Shown here in pieces: positions 51,401 through 63,400 of a stretch of 64,000 nucleotides of DNA. The first letter of the stretch is position 1. The number at the start of each line of letters is the position of its first letter. Made by a program: the position numbers and the translations under genes. Origin of the DNA: Streptomyces cyanogenus. GTDB taxonomy: Bacteria; Actinomycetota; Actinomycetes; Streptomycetales; Streptomycetaceae. Under the pieces are notes generated by a model. The model was not told where the DNA came from. It saw only the letters and a program-made list of their open reading frames with translations, and did not search any database. The stretch is taken from assembly GCF_017526105.1 (NCBI RefSeq), contig NZ_CP071839.1, forward strand, positions 7,726,001-7,790,000, written 5' to 3'.

Positions 51401-54400
51401 CCACCGTCTGGTTTCGGTGGGCCGGACGTCGGGTGAGCTGTTGGCGGCCGGGGTGGAGGGGGTGGCTGGTGATGGCCGGTTGGGTGTTGTGTTCACGGGT
51501 CAGGGTGCGCAGCGGTTGGGGATGGGGCGTGGGTTGTATGGCCGGTTCCCGGTGTTCGCGGAGGCTTTCGATGCGGTGGTTGCGGAGTTGGGTGCGGATG
51601 TCCGGGAGGTGATGTGGGGCGGGGATGCTGGTGCGTTGAACCGTACGGGGTGGTCGCAGCCGGCGTTGTTCGCGCTGGAGGTGGCGTTGTATCGGTTGGT
51701 GGAGTCGTGGGGTGTGCGGCCTGAGGTGGTGGCCGGGCATTCGCTGGGCGAGGTGGTGGCCGCGCATGTGGCGGGTGTGTTCTCGCTGGGGGATGCGTGC
51801 CGGTTGGTGCGTGCGCGTGCCGCTTTGATGGACGGGCTGCCGGTGGGCGGTGCGATGCTCGCGGTGTCGGCTACGGAGGCCGATGTTGTCTCCGTGTTGC
51901 CGGAGGGTGCCTGTGTGGCGGCGGTGAACGGCCCGACGTCGGTGGTCGTGGCCGGCACGGAAGACGCCGTGGAGAGCGTTGCGCGGGCGGCGGACGAGCA
52001 GGGGTGGAAGCACACGTGGTTGTCGGTGTCGCATGCGTTCCATTCGCCGTTGATGGATCCGATGCTGGAGGAGTTCGCGGCTGCGATCGAGGGGATCGAG
52101 TTCCGTGAGCCGGTGATCCGGTTGGTGTCGGGTGATCCGACGAGTCCGGAGTACTGGGTGCGGCATGTGCGTGAGGCCGTGCGGTTCGCCGATGCGGTGC
52201 GGGCGATGGTTGATGATGGTGTGGGTACGTTCCTGGAGCTGGGGCCGGACGGGACGCTGTCGGCGATGATCCAGGAGAGCGCCGAGGTGACGACCGTGCC
52301 GATGCTGCGGCGCGATCGTGATGAGGAAACGTCGGCGGTCACCGCCGTGGCCGGCGTGTTCGCGCACGGGGTGGCCGTGGACTGGGAGGCGTTCTTCGCA
52401 GGCACGGGCGCCCGCCGGGTCGAACTGCCGACCTACGCCTTCCAGCACGAGCGGTACTGGCCGGAGCGCACCGGTGCCACCGGAGACGTGTCCGGGGCCG
52501 GACTCGCTTCGGTCGAACACCCACTGCTGGGCGCGGCCGTTGCCGTCGCCGGTGGCGAGGTCACCGTGCTCACCGGGCGGCTGTCCGTGCGGTCCGTGCC
52601 GTGGCTGGCGGATCATGCCGTGCACGGCCAGGTTCTGTTCCCCGGCACCGGGTTCGTCGAGCTGGCGCTGCGCGCCGGCGACGAGGTCGGGCTCGACCGG
52701 ATCGACGAGCTGACCCTGGCGGTCCCGCTCGTTCTGCCCGAAACCGGCGCGGTGCACATGCAGGTGCGGGTTGACGGCACTGCCTTCGGCGTGTTCTCCC
52801 GCCTCGAACACAGCGACGGTCCGTGGACACAACACGCGTTCGGCGCCCTGGCCGCCTCCGAGGCCGCCACGGCCGACTTCTCCACGTGGCCGCCGGCCGG
52901 TGCGGAAGCCATCGCCCTGGACGGTTTCTACGAGCGGCTCGCCGGCCTCGGCTTCGGCTACGGCCCGATGTTCCGCGGTCTCACGGCCGCCTGGCGCCGG
53001 GGCGGCGATATCTACGCGGAGGTCGTGCTGCCGGACCGGGCGGCCGGCCAGGCCGACGCGTACGGCCTGCATCCGGCGCTGCTGGACGCGGTTCTGCACG
53101 CGGCGTCGCTGACCGGGGGCACCGATCGCAGTGTGCTCCCGTTCGCCTGGGAGGGCGTGACCCTGCACGCCTCGGCGGCCGCCGCGCTGCGCGTGGCCCT
53201 GACCGGCAATCCCGCTGACGGCGTCACCATCGCCGCCGCAGACACAGCCGGCAACATGGTTGCCACCGTCGACTCGCTCGTGTTCCGCGAGTTCGCCGCC
53301 GACCAGGTCAGCCCAGGCACCGACGCGCTCTACCGGATCGACTGGTCGGCACGGGCACGCGCCGGCAACGAGCCGGTGACCGCCGTCGTGCTCGGCGACG
53401 ATCCGCGCGGTGTCGCCGACCGGTTGCGTTCGGCAGGTGTCACTGTCTCGGCCACCGTCGACCTGGCCACGCTCGGTGACGCCCCCGGCGCCCCCGACGC
53501 CGTCGTCGTACCTCTCGCTGCCGACGGTGATGTGCTCACCGGAACCCATGATCTCGCCGCCCGTGTGCTGAGCCTGCTCCAGCGCTGGCTCGCGTCCGAC
53601 GTGTCGTCCGACGGGACCCGGCTGGTGTTCGTCATCGACGGCGCCGATCCGGCCACGGCCGCGACGTGGGGCCTCGTGCGGTCCGCCCAGACCGAGAACC
53701 CCGGCCGCTTCGTCCTCGTCGATGCCGACCACGGACCGCTGCCGCTGGGCGCGGTCCTCGGTACGGACGAGCCCCAGGTGCGCGTCCGGGACGGCGAGGT
53801 CCGGGCCGCTCGGCTCGCCCGCCTCACCGCCCCCGCCGCGAGCACGCACTGGGACGCCGACGGGACGGTCCTGATCACGGGTGGCACCGGCGGGCTCGGC
53901 GCGAGCCTCGCACGGCACCTCGTCGCCGGGCACGGCGTGCGGCACCTGCTGTTGCTCAGTCGCCGCGGACCCGACGCCGAGGGCGCCACCGAGTTGGTCG
54001 CCGATCTGACAGGACTCGGTGCCACCGCAACGGTCCTCGCCTGCGACGTGACGGACCGGGAGGCGCTGGCGGCGGCACTTGCCACCGTGGCGGCCGAGCA
54101 CCCGCTGCGTGCCGTCGTGCACGCCGCCGGTGTGCTGGACGACGGTGTCATCGACTCCCTCACGCCCGAGCGCCTCGCCACGGTGCTGCGAGTGAAGGCG
54201 GATGCCGCCTGGCACCTGCACGAGCTGACCACCGACCTCGACGCCTTCGTGCTCTTCTCCTCGGTCGCCGGCATCCTCGGCGCGGCCGGCCAGGGCAATT
54301 ACGCTGCGGGCAACGCGTTCCTCGACGCCCTCGCCGCCCACCGCCGCGCCCACGGACTGCCCGGCCTGTCGCTCGCGTGGGGCGCGTGGGCGCCCGGGAC

Positions 54401-57400
54401 CGGCATGACCGCCGGGCTCACCGACGCCGACCGCGCCCGCCTCGCCCGTGAAGGCGTGCCGCCGCTGACGGTCGAGCAGGGCATGGCGCTGTTCGACGCG
54501 GCCCTGTCCGTGCCGGACGAGGCGGTGGTGTCGCCCGTGCTGCTCGATCTGGCGGCGGTGCGGGCTCGTGGCGAGGTGCCCGCCTTGCTGCGCGGGCTCG
54601 TGCGCATGCGGGGCCGGCGGCTCGCGGCGCACGGAGGGGAGGTGGCCGACGGCCTGGCCCACCGCCTCGCAGCGCTCCCAGAGGCCGGCCGCACGGAGGT
54701 CGTGCTCGACCTGGTTCGTGGCCGTGTGGCGGCCGTGCTGGGCTACGACGCCTCGGCGCCGGTGGATCCGGAGCGCTCGTTCCGGGAGCTGGGCATGGAT
54801 TCCCTGACGGCGGTGGAACTGCGCAACGGCCTGGCCGCCGTGACCGGGTTGCGGCTGCCGGCGACGCTCGTGTTCGACTACCCGACCTCCGCCGGGCTGG
54901 CGGCCTACCTGATCGGGGAACTGCTGGGGACCGAGCCGGCGGAGACGCCGGTCGCGTCACTGCCGTCCGTGTCCGACGACCCGGTGGTGATCGTGGGCAT
55001 GGCGTGCCGGTACCCGGGTGGGGTGCGCTCGCCGGAGGACCTGTGGCAGCTGGTCACCGACGAGGTGGACGCCGTGTCGGCATTCCCGGACAACCGGGGC
55101 TGGGACCTCGACGGCCTGTACGATCCCGACCCCGACCACCTCGGCACCACGTACGCGCGTGAGGCGGGTTTCCTGCACGACGCGGGGGAGTTCGACGCGG
55201 AGTTCTTCGGCATGAGCCCCCGGGAGGCGCTTGCCACGGACGCGCAGCAGCGTCTGCTGCTGGAGACGTCGTGGGAGGCGCTGGAGCGGGCGGGCCTCGA
55301 TCCGGTGTCGCTGCGGGGCAGCCGCACCGGTGTGTTCGCCGGCGTGATGTACAGCGACTACGCGGAACTGCTGAACACCCCGGAGTTCGAGGGGTACCGC
55401 GGCAACGGCAGCGCACCGAGCGTGGCGTCCGGCCGCGTCGCCTACACCTTCGGCTTCGAGGGTCCGGCGGTCACGGTCGACACGGCGTGTTCGTCCTCGT
55501 TGGTGGCCCTGCACTGGGCGGCCCAGGCGTTGCGGTCGGGTGACTGTGATCTGGCGCTGGCCGGCGGGGTGACCGTGCTGTCCACCCCGAACCTGTTCGT
55601 CGACTTCTCCCGCCAGCGGGGTATGTCCGTCGATGGCCGCTGCCGGTCCTTCGCCGACTCCGCTGACGGTGTCGGGTGGTCCGAGGGTGTCGGCATGCTG
55701 GTGGTGGAGCGGCTGTCGGACGCGGTGCGCAACGGGCACGAGATCCTTGCCGTGGTGCGGGGTTCGGCGGTGAACCAGGACGGCGCGTCGAACGGCCTGA
55801 CGGCGCCGAACGGGCCGTCCCAGCAGCGTGTGATCCGCCAGGCTCTGGCCGGGGCAGGTCTGTCGCCGCTCGATGTGGATGTCGTGGAGGGTCACGGCAC
55901 CGGTACGACGCTGGGTGATCCGATCGAGGCGCAGGCGCTGCTGGCGACCTACGGGCAGGATCGTGAGACGCCGTTGCTGCTGGGTTCGGTGAAGTCGAAC
56001 ATCGGGCACACGCAGGCCGCCGCCGGTGTCGCCGGTGTGATCAAGATGGTCATGGCGCTCCGCCGCGGTGTTGCGCCGCGGACCTTGCACGTGGACCGGC
56101 CCTCGTCACACGTGGACTGGGAAGCCGGTGACGTCGAGCTGGTGACCGAGGCGAGGGCGTGGCCGGTGGTGGAGCGGCCGCGGCGGGCGGCGGTGTCGTC
56201 GTTCGGGATCTCGGGGACGAACGCGCACACGATCCTGGAGCAGGCGCCGGCCGGTGAGGTCGTTGAGCCGGCGGCGGTGGATGTCGTGGTGCCGTGGGTG
56301 GTGTGCGGCCGGTCCGGGGCGGCCGCCCGTGAACAGTTGGCCCGGTTGGCGGAGGTTTCCGCGCGGCCACTGGACGTGGCGTACTCCTTGTTGGCGCGGT
56401 CGCGGTTCGACCACCGTCTGGTTTCGGTGGGCCGGACGTCGGGTGAGCTGTTGGCGGCCGGGGTGGAGGGGGTGGCTGGTGATGGCCGGTTGGGGGTTGT
56501 GTTCACGGGTCAGGGTGCGCAGCGGTTGGGGATGGGGCGTGGGTTGTATGGCCGGTTCCCGGTGTTCGCGGAGGCTTTCGATGCGGTGGTCGCGGAGTTG
56601 GGTGCGGATGTCCGGGAGGTGATGTGGGGCGGGGATGCTGGTGCGTTGAACCGTACGGGGTGGTCGCAGCCGGCGTTGTTCGCGCTGGAGGTGGCGTTGT
56701 TTCGGTTGGTGGAGTCGTGGGGTGTGCGGCCTGAGGTGGTGGCCGGGCATTCGCTGGGTGAGGTGGTGGCCGCGCATGTGGCGGGTGTGTTCTCGCTGGG
56801 GGATGCGTGCCGGTTGGTGCGTGCGCGTGCCGCTTTGATGGACGGGCTGCCGGTGGGCGGTGCGATGCTCGCGGTGTCGGCTTCGGAGGCCGATGTGAGT
56901 GGCCTGCTCGCTGCTGGTGTGTCCATCGCCGCTGTCAACGGCCCGACGTCGGTGGTCGTGGCCGGCACGGAAGAGGCCGTGGAGAGCGTTGCGCGGGCGG
57001 CGGGTGAACGGGGTTGGAAGCACAAGCGGTTGTCGGTGTCGCATGCGTTCCATTCGCCGTTGATGGATCCGATGCTGGAGGAGTTCGCGGCTGCGATCGA
57101 GGGGATCGAGTTCCGTGAGCCGGTGATCCGGTTGGTGTCGGGTGATCCGACGAGTCCGGAGTACTGGGTGCGGCATGTGCGTGAGGCCGTGCGGTTCGCC
57201 GATGCGGTGCGGGCGATGGTCGACGATGGTGTGGGTACGTTCCTGGAGCTGGGGCCGGACGGGACGCTCTCGGCGATGATCCAGGAGAGCGCCGAGGTGA
57301 CGACCGTGCCGATGCTGCGGCGCGATCGTGATGAGGAAACTTCGGCGGTCACCGCCGTGGCCGGCGTGTTCGCGCACGGGGCGGCCGTGGACTGGGAGGC

Positions 57401-60400
57401 GTTCTTCGCCGGCACGGGCGCCCGCCGGGTCGAACTGCCGACCTACGCCTTCCAGCACGAGCGGTACTGGCCGGAGACGCTCGGATCGACCGGCGGCGTG
57501 TCCGGTGCCGGGCTCGAGTCCGTGGAACACCCGCTGCTCGGTGCCGCCGTCGAACTGCCGGACGGCGGCGGTGTCATCCTCACTGGCCGACTGTCGCTGC
57601 GTGCGCAGCCCTGGCTGGCGGATCACGTCGTACACGGCCGGGTCCTGTTCCCCGGCACCGGTTTCGTGGAGCTGGCGCTGCGCGCCGGGGACGAACTCGG
57701 CCTCCAGCAGATCGAGGAACTGACGCTGTCCGTCCCGCTGGAGGTGCCCGAAACGGGTGCGGTTCCCGTGCAGGTGAGGGTCTCGGAGCCCGACGCGAAC
57801 GGCCGCGCCGAACTCGATGTCTTCTCCCGCGACGGAGAGGAATGGATCCGGCACGCGACCGGCGTCCTCCGTGCGGCGGCCGTCGAACCGGCCTGGGACG
57901 CGGGGCACTGGCCGCCGACCGGGGCCGTCGCGCTCGACCTCACCGGCTTCTACGACGGGACCGACTACGGCCCGACCTTCCGGGGCGTGACCGCTGCCTG
58001 GCGCGTCGGGGACGACGTGTTCGCCGAGGTCACGCTGCCGGAGCTTGTCCGAGACGTGGCGGCCTTCGGCATCCACCCCGCACTGCTCGACGCCGTGCTC
58101 CACGGGGCCGCGTTCCTCGTGAGCGCTGAGCCCGGCACCCTGCTGCCGTACGCGTGGACGGGCGTGGGACTGCACGCGAGCGGCGCGGCCACCGTACGGG
58201 TGCGACTGAGCGGTTCCGCGTCCGACGGTATCGGGATCGCGGTCGCCGACGGCACCGGCAGGTCGGTTGCGACAGTCGGCACGCTGCACCTGCGCGCCCC
58301 CGAACACGCCGATCGCGTGCGCTCCTTGTATCGGGTGGAGTGGGTGACGTCGGTGCCGGCGGTCGAGGTGGGTGATGTGCAGTTCGTGGAGTTGGTGGGT
58401 GGCGTTGATGTGGTGGCGTCGGCGCGTGCGTTGGCGGTTCGGGCGCTGGAGCTGGTGCGGGAGCCGGATTCGCGGGTGGTGTTCGTGACCCGGGGTGTGG
58501 TCAGTGGTGCGGATCCGGCTGCTGCTGTGGTGTGGGGTCTGGTGCGGTCGGCGCAGCGGGAGTTGCCGGGCCGGTTCTGGCTGGTGGATGTGGAGGGCGG
58601 GGGTGAGCCGGTTGTCACGGATGAGCCGGAGGTGGTGGTGCGTGGGGGTGAGGCGTTCGCGGCTCGGCTGGTCCGGGCCGGGGCTGAGGGGGGTGGGGGT
58701 CGGTCCTGGAGTGGTGAGGGGACGGTGTTGGTCACTGGTGGTACGGGTGGTCTGGGTGCGTTGGTGGCGCGGCATGTGGCTGAGCAGGGTGTGCGCAGGC
58801 TGCTTCTGCTGAGTCGGCGTGGTCCGGCTGCGGAGGGTGTGTCGGAGCTGGTGGCCGAGTTGGCTCGGTTGGGTGCGGATGCCGAGGTCGTGGCGTGTGA
58901 TGTGGCGGACCGGGCGGCGTTGGCGAAGGTGCTCCACGGGCGTGTGGTGTCGGGTGTGGTGCACGCGGCTGGGGTGGTGGACGATGGTGTGCTGGAGGCG
59001 ATGACACCGCAGCGGCTGGACGGGGTGCTGGGGCCGAAGGCGGATGCGGCGTGGTATTTGCATGAACTGGTCGGGGATGTGGATCAGTTCGTGATGTTCT
59101 CGTCGGTGGCGGGGGTGTTCGGTGCGGCCGGTCAGGCGAACTATGCGGCCGCCAATGCGTTCCTGGATGCGCTGGCGGCTCATCGTCGGGCCCGCGGCTG
59201 GTCGGGAGTGTCGCTGGCATGGGGTCCGTGGGAGCGGAGCGCGGGCATGACCGAGCAGTTGGCTGCGGCCGATGTGGCGCGTATGCGGCGCTCGGGTGTC
59301 CTGCCGCTGGGTTCCGCGGAAGGTCTGGCCCTGTTCGACGCCGCGACCGACCCGGTGATGGTGCCGGTGAAGCTGGACCTGACGGGACTGCGGGCTTCCG
59401 GTGAGGTGCCGCCGCTGCTGCGCGGCCTCGTCCGCACCCCGGCCCGCCGTGGTGTCGCACGCACCGGCGAGGCCGGTGACCTCGCGCACCGCCTGGCCGG
59501 CCTGCCCGCTGAGGCCCGCACCGACCTGGTGCTCGACCTGGTGCGCGGGCGGGCGGCGACCGTGCTCGGGCACGTGGACGGTTCACTGGTCGATCCGGAG
59601 CGCTCGTTCCAGGAACTGGGCCTCGACTCGCTGACGGCGGTGGAGCTACGCAACGGCTTGTCGGCGGCCACCGGGTTACGGCTGCCGGCGACCCTCGTGT
59701 TCGACTACCCGACCTCGGCCGCGCTCGCGCACCACCTGCTCGACGAATTGCTCGGCACCGCTGAGCAGACCCCGGTTCCCGCCGGGGCACTGCCGTCGCT
59801 CTCCGACGATCCGGTCGTGATCGTGGGCATGGCGTGCCGGTATCCGGGTGGGGTGGGGTCGCCGGAGGACCTGTGGCAGTTGGTCACCGAGGGCGTCGAC
59901 GCCGTCGGTGACTTCCCGGACGACCGCGGCTGGGACCTCGACGCCCTCTACCATCCCGATGCGGCGCACACCGGCACGTCCTACACCCGATCCGGCGGGT
60001 TCCTGCACCAGGCCGGGGAGTTCGATGCCGCGTTCTTCGGCATGAGCCCCCGGGAGGCGCTCGCCACGGACGCGCAGCAGCGTCTGCTGCTGGAGACGTC
60101 ATGGGAAGCGCTGGAGCGGGCGGGCCTCGATCCGGTGTCGCTGCGGGGCAGCCGCACCGGCGTGTTCGCCGGCGTGATGTACGGCGACTACGCGGAACTG
60201 CTGAACACCCCGGAGTTCGAGGGCTTCCGTGGCAACGGCAGCTCCGCCAGCGTGGCCTCCGGGCGCGTGGCGTACTCGCTGGGCCTCGAGGGGCCGGCGG
60301 TCACGGTCGACACGGCGTGTTCGTCCTCGTTGGTGGCCCTGCACTGGGCGGCCCAGGCGTTGCGGTCGGGTGACTGTGATCTGGCGCTGGCCGGCGGGGT

Positions 60401-63400
60401 GACCGTGCTGTCCACCCCGGAGCTGTTCGTGGAGTTCTCGCGGCAGCGAGGCATGTCGGCAGACGGCCGGTGCAAGGCGTTCGCGGACTCCGCTGACGGT
60501 GTCGGGTGGTCCGAGGGTGTCGGCATGCTGGTGGTGGAGCGGCTGTCGGACGCGGTGCGCAACGGGCACGAGATCCTTGCCGTGGTGCGGGGTTCGGCGG
60601 TGAACCAGGACGGCGCGTCGAACGGCCTGACGGCGCCGAACGGGCCGTCGCAGCAGCGCGTGATCCGCCAGGCTCTGGCCGGGGCAGGTCTGTCGCCGCT
60701 CGATGTGGATGTCGTGGAGGGTCACGGCACCGGTACGACGCTGGGTGATCCGATCGAGGCGCAGGCGCTGCTGGCGACCTACGGGCAGGATCGTGAGACG
60801 CCGTTGCTGCTGGGTTCGGTGAAGTCGAACATCGGGCACACGCAGGCCGCCGCCGGTGTCGCCGGTGTGATCAAGATGGTCATGGCCATGCGCAACGGCC
60901 TTGTGCCCCGGACCTTGCACGTGGACCGGCCCTCGTCACACGTGGACTGGACCGCCGGCGACGTCGACCTCGTCACGGAGAACACCGTCTGGCCGGAGGT
61001 GGAACGGCCGCGACGGGCGGCTGTGTCGTCGTTCGGTATTTCCGGCACCAACGCTCACACCGTCCTCGAGCAGCACATCGTCAGCCCGGTCGAGCCGGAA
61101 CCTGCCGACGTCGTGGTGCCGTGGGTGGTGGCCGGCAAGACAGCGGCCGCCCTGAAGGAGCAGCTCGCGCGGCTCGCCCGCAGTCACGGACGGCCGCTGG
61201 ACATCGGCTACTCGCTGGCGACGACCCGCTCGGCGTTCGAGTACCGGGCTGTGCTCGTCGGACGGACCAAGGACGAACTGTCGGCGGCCGGGGTGGAGGG
61301 GGTGGCTGGTGATGGCCGGTTGGGTGTTGTGTTCACGGGTCAGGGTGCGCAGCGGTTGGGGATGGGGCGTGGGTTGTATGCCCGGTTCCCGGTGTTTGCG
61401 GAGGCTTTCGATGCGGTGGTCGCGGAGTTGGGTGCGGATGTCCGGGAGGTGATGTGGGGCGGGGATTCTGGTGCGTTGAACCGTACGGGGTGGTCGCAGC
61501 CGGCGTTGTTCGCGCTGGAGGTGGCGTTGTTTCGGTTGGTGGAGTCGTGGGGTGTGCGGCCTGAGGTGGTGGCCGGGCATTCGCTGGGTGAGGTGGTGGC
61601 CGCGCATGTGGCGGGTGTGTTCTCGCTGGGGGATGCGTGCCGGTTGGTGCGTGCGCGTGCCGCTTTGATGGACGGGCTGCCGGTGGGCGGTGCGATGCTC
61701 GCGGTGTCGGCTACGGAGGCGGATGTTGTCTCCGTGTTGCCGGAGGGTACCTGTGTGGCGGCGGTGAACGGCCCGACGTCGGTGGTCGTGGCCGGCACGG
61801 AAGACGCCGTGGAGAGCGTTGCGCGGGCGGCGGGTGAACGGGGTTGGAAGCACACGCGGTTGTCGGTGTCGCATGCGTTCCATTCGCCGTTGATGGATCC
61901 GATGTTGGAGGAGTTCGCGGCTGCGATCGAGGGGATCGAGTTCCGTGAGCCGGTGATCCGGTTGGTGTCGGGTGATCCGACGAGTCCGGAGTACTGGGTG
62001 CGGCATGTGCGTGAGGCCGTGCGGTTCGCCGATGCGGTGCGGGCGATGGTCGATGATGGTGTGGGTACGTTCCTGGAGCTGGGGCCGGACGGGACGCTGT
62101 CGGCGATGATCCAGGAGAGCGCGGCCGTCACCACGGTTCCCGCACTGCGCCGAGACCGGGATGAGGAAACGGCTGCGGTGTCGGCGCTGGCGGTGCTGCA
62201 CGCCCATGGTGTCAGGGTGGACTGGGAGGCGTTCTTCGCCGGCACGGGCGCCCATCGGGTCGAACTGCCGACCTACGCCTTCCAGCACGAGCGGTTCTGG
62301 CCGCAGCCGTCGGAAGCAGCGCCCTCGACGGCCGGCCACCCGCTTCTCCACTCCGTTGTGGCACTGGCCGACGGCGACGGCGTGGTCCTCACCGGCCGGC
62401 TGTCGCTGCGGACACAGCCGTGGCTGGCGGATCACGTCGTACACGGCCGGGTCCTGTTCCCCGGCACCGGTTTCGTGGAGCTGGCGCTGCGCGCCGGGGA
62501 CGAACTCGGCCTCCAGCAGATCGAGGAACTGACCATGGCGGCGCCGCTGGTGGTGCCGGAGAAGGGCAGCGTCGCCCTTCAGGTGTCGGTCGACGGGACC
62601 GGCCGGATCGGTGTCTTCTCCCGGCCCGACGGTACGGACGGCCCGTGGACGCAGCATGCCACCGGCACCCTGGGCCAGGGCACCAGGCCCGCCGCCGACA
62701 TCGGCGCGTGGCCACCGGCCGGTGCGGAACCCCTGTCGCTCGACGGGTTCTACGATCGCGTGCTGGAGCTCGGTTTCGACTACGGACCGGCGTTCCAGGG
62801 TCTGCGGTCGGTCTGGCACGCCGCCGACGGCGTCTTGTTCGCCGAGGTCGAACTGCCCGAACACATGTCGGGACAGTACGGCTTGCACCCGACACTGTTC
62901 GACGCAGCCCTGCACACCCTCGGCACGACCGCGCACGGCGAGCCGAGCCGGGTGCCGTTCTCCTGGGAGGGCGTGTCCCTGCACGCGACCGGCGCCACAG
63001 CACTGCGGGTCCGGCTGGCCGTCGACGGCGACACCGCGTCGCTGACCGCGGTCGACCCGGCGGGCACTCTCGTGCTCTCCGCCGATGCGCTCACGCTGCG
63101 TACCGTCACGCCGGATCAGCTCGGCCAGGTCGACTCCTTGTATCGGGTGGAGTGGGTGACGTCGGTGCCGGCGGTCGAGGTGGGTGATGTGCGGTTCGTG
63201 GAGTTGGTGGGTGGCGTTGATGTGGTGGCGTCGGCGCGTGCGTTGGCGGTTCGGGCGCTGGAGCTGGTGCGGGAGCCGGATTCGCGGGTGGTGTTCGTGA
63301 CCCGGGGTGTGGTCAGTGGTGCGGATCCGGCTGCTGCTGTGGTGTGGGGTCTGGTGCGGTCGGCGCAGCGGGAGTTGCCGGGTCGGTTCTGGCTGGTGGA

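Larger units (their letters stand above)
54981..59760 (+). other. PKS module 4: KS-AT(malonyl)-DH-KR-ACP
   Basis: KS Cys at 55488, HAFH at 57042-57053, DH His at 57624 ([11 protein letters not shown]), KR from about 58722 with VDD and Tyr at 59142, ACP Ser at 59628 (GLDSLT). A double bond is predicted. Confidence 0.92.

Noticed and set aside
48507-54662. 2051-residue open frame on the minus strand, and similar long antisense frames (for example 60936-63995, 56106-59573, 7678-10974)
   Set aside because: They lie wholly inside PKS genes, show no known domains, are rich in Arg, His, Pro and Gln, and result from the strong GC bias that removes stop codons in shadow frames.
47081-62118. Repeats read as insertion sequences or a CRISPR-like array
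   Set aside because: They are in frame, encode AT domains at matching positions of successive modules, and have no terminal inverted repeats, spacers or transposase.
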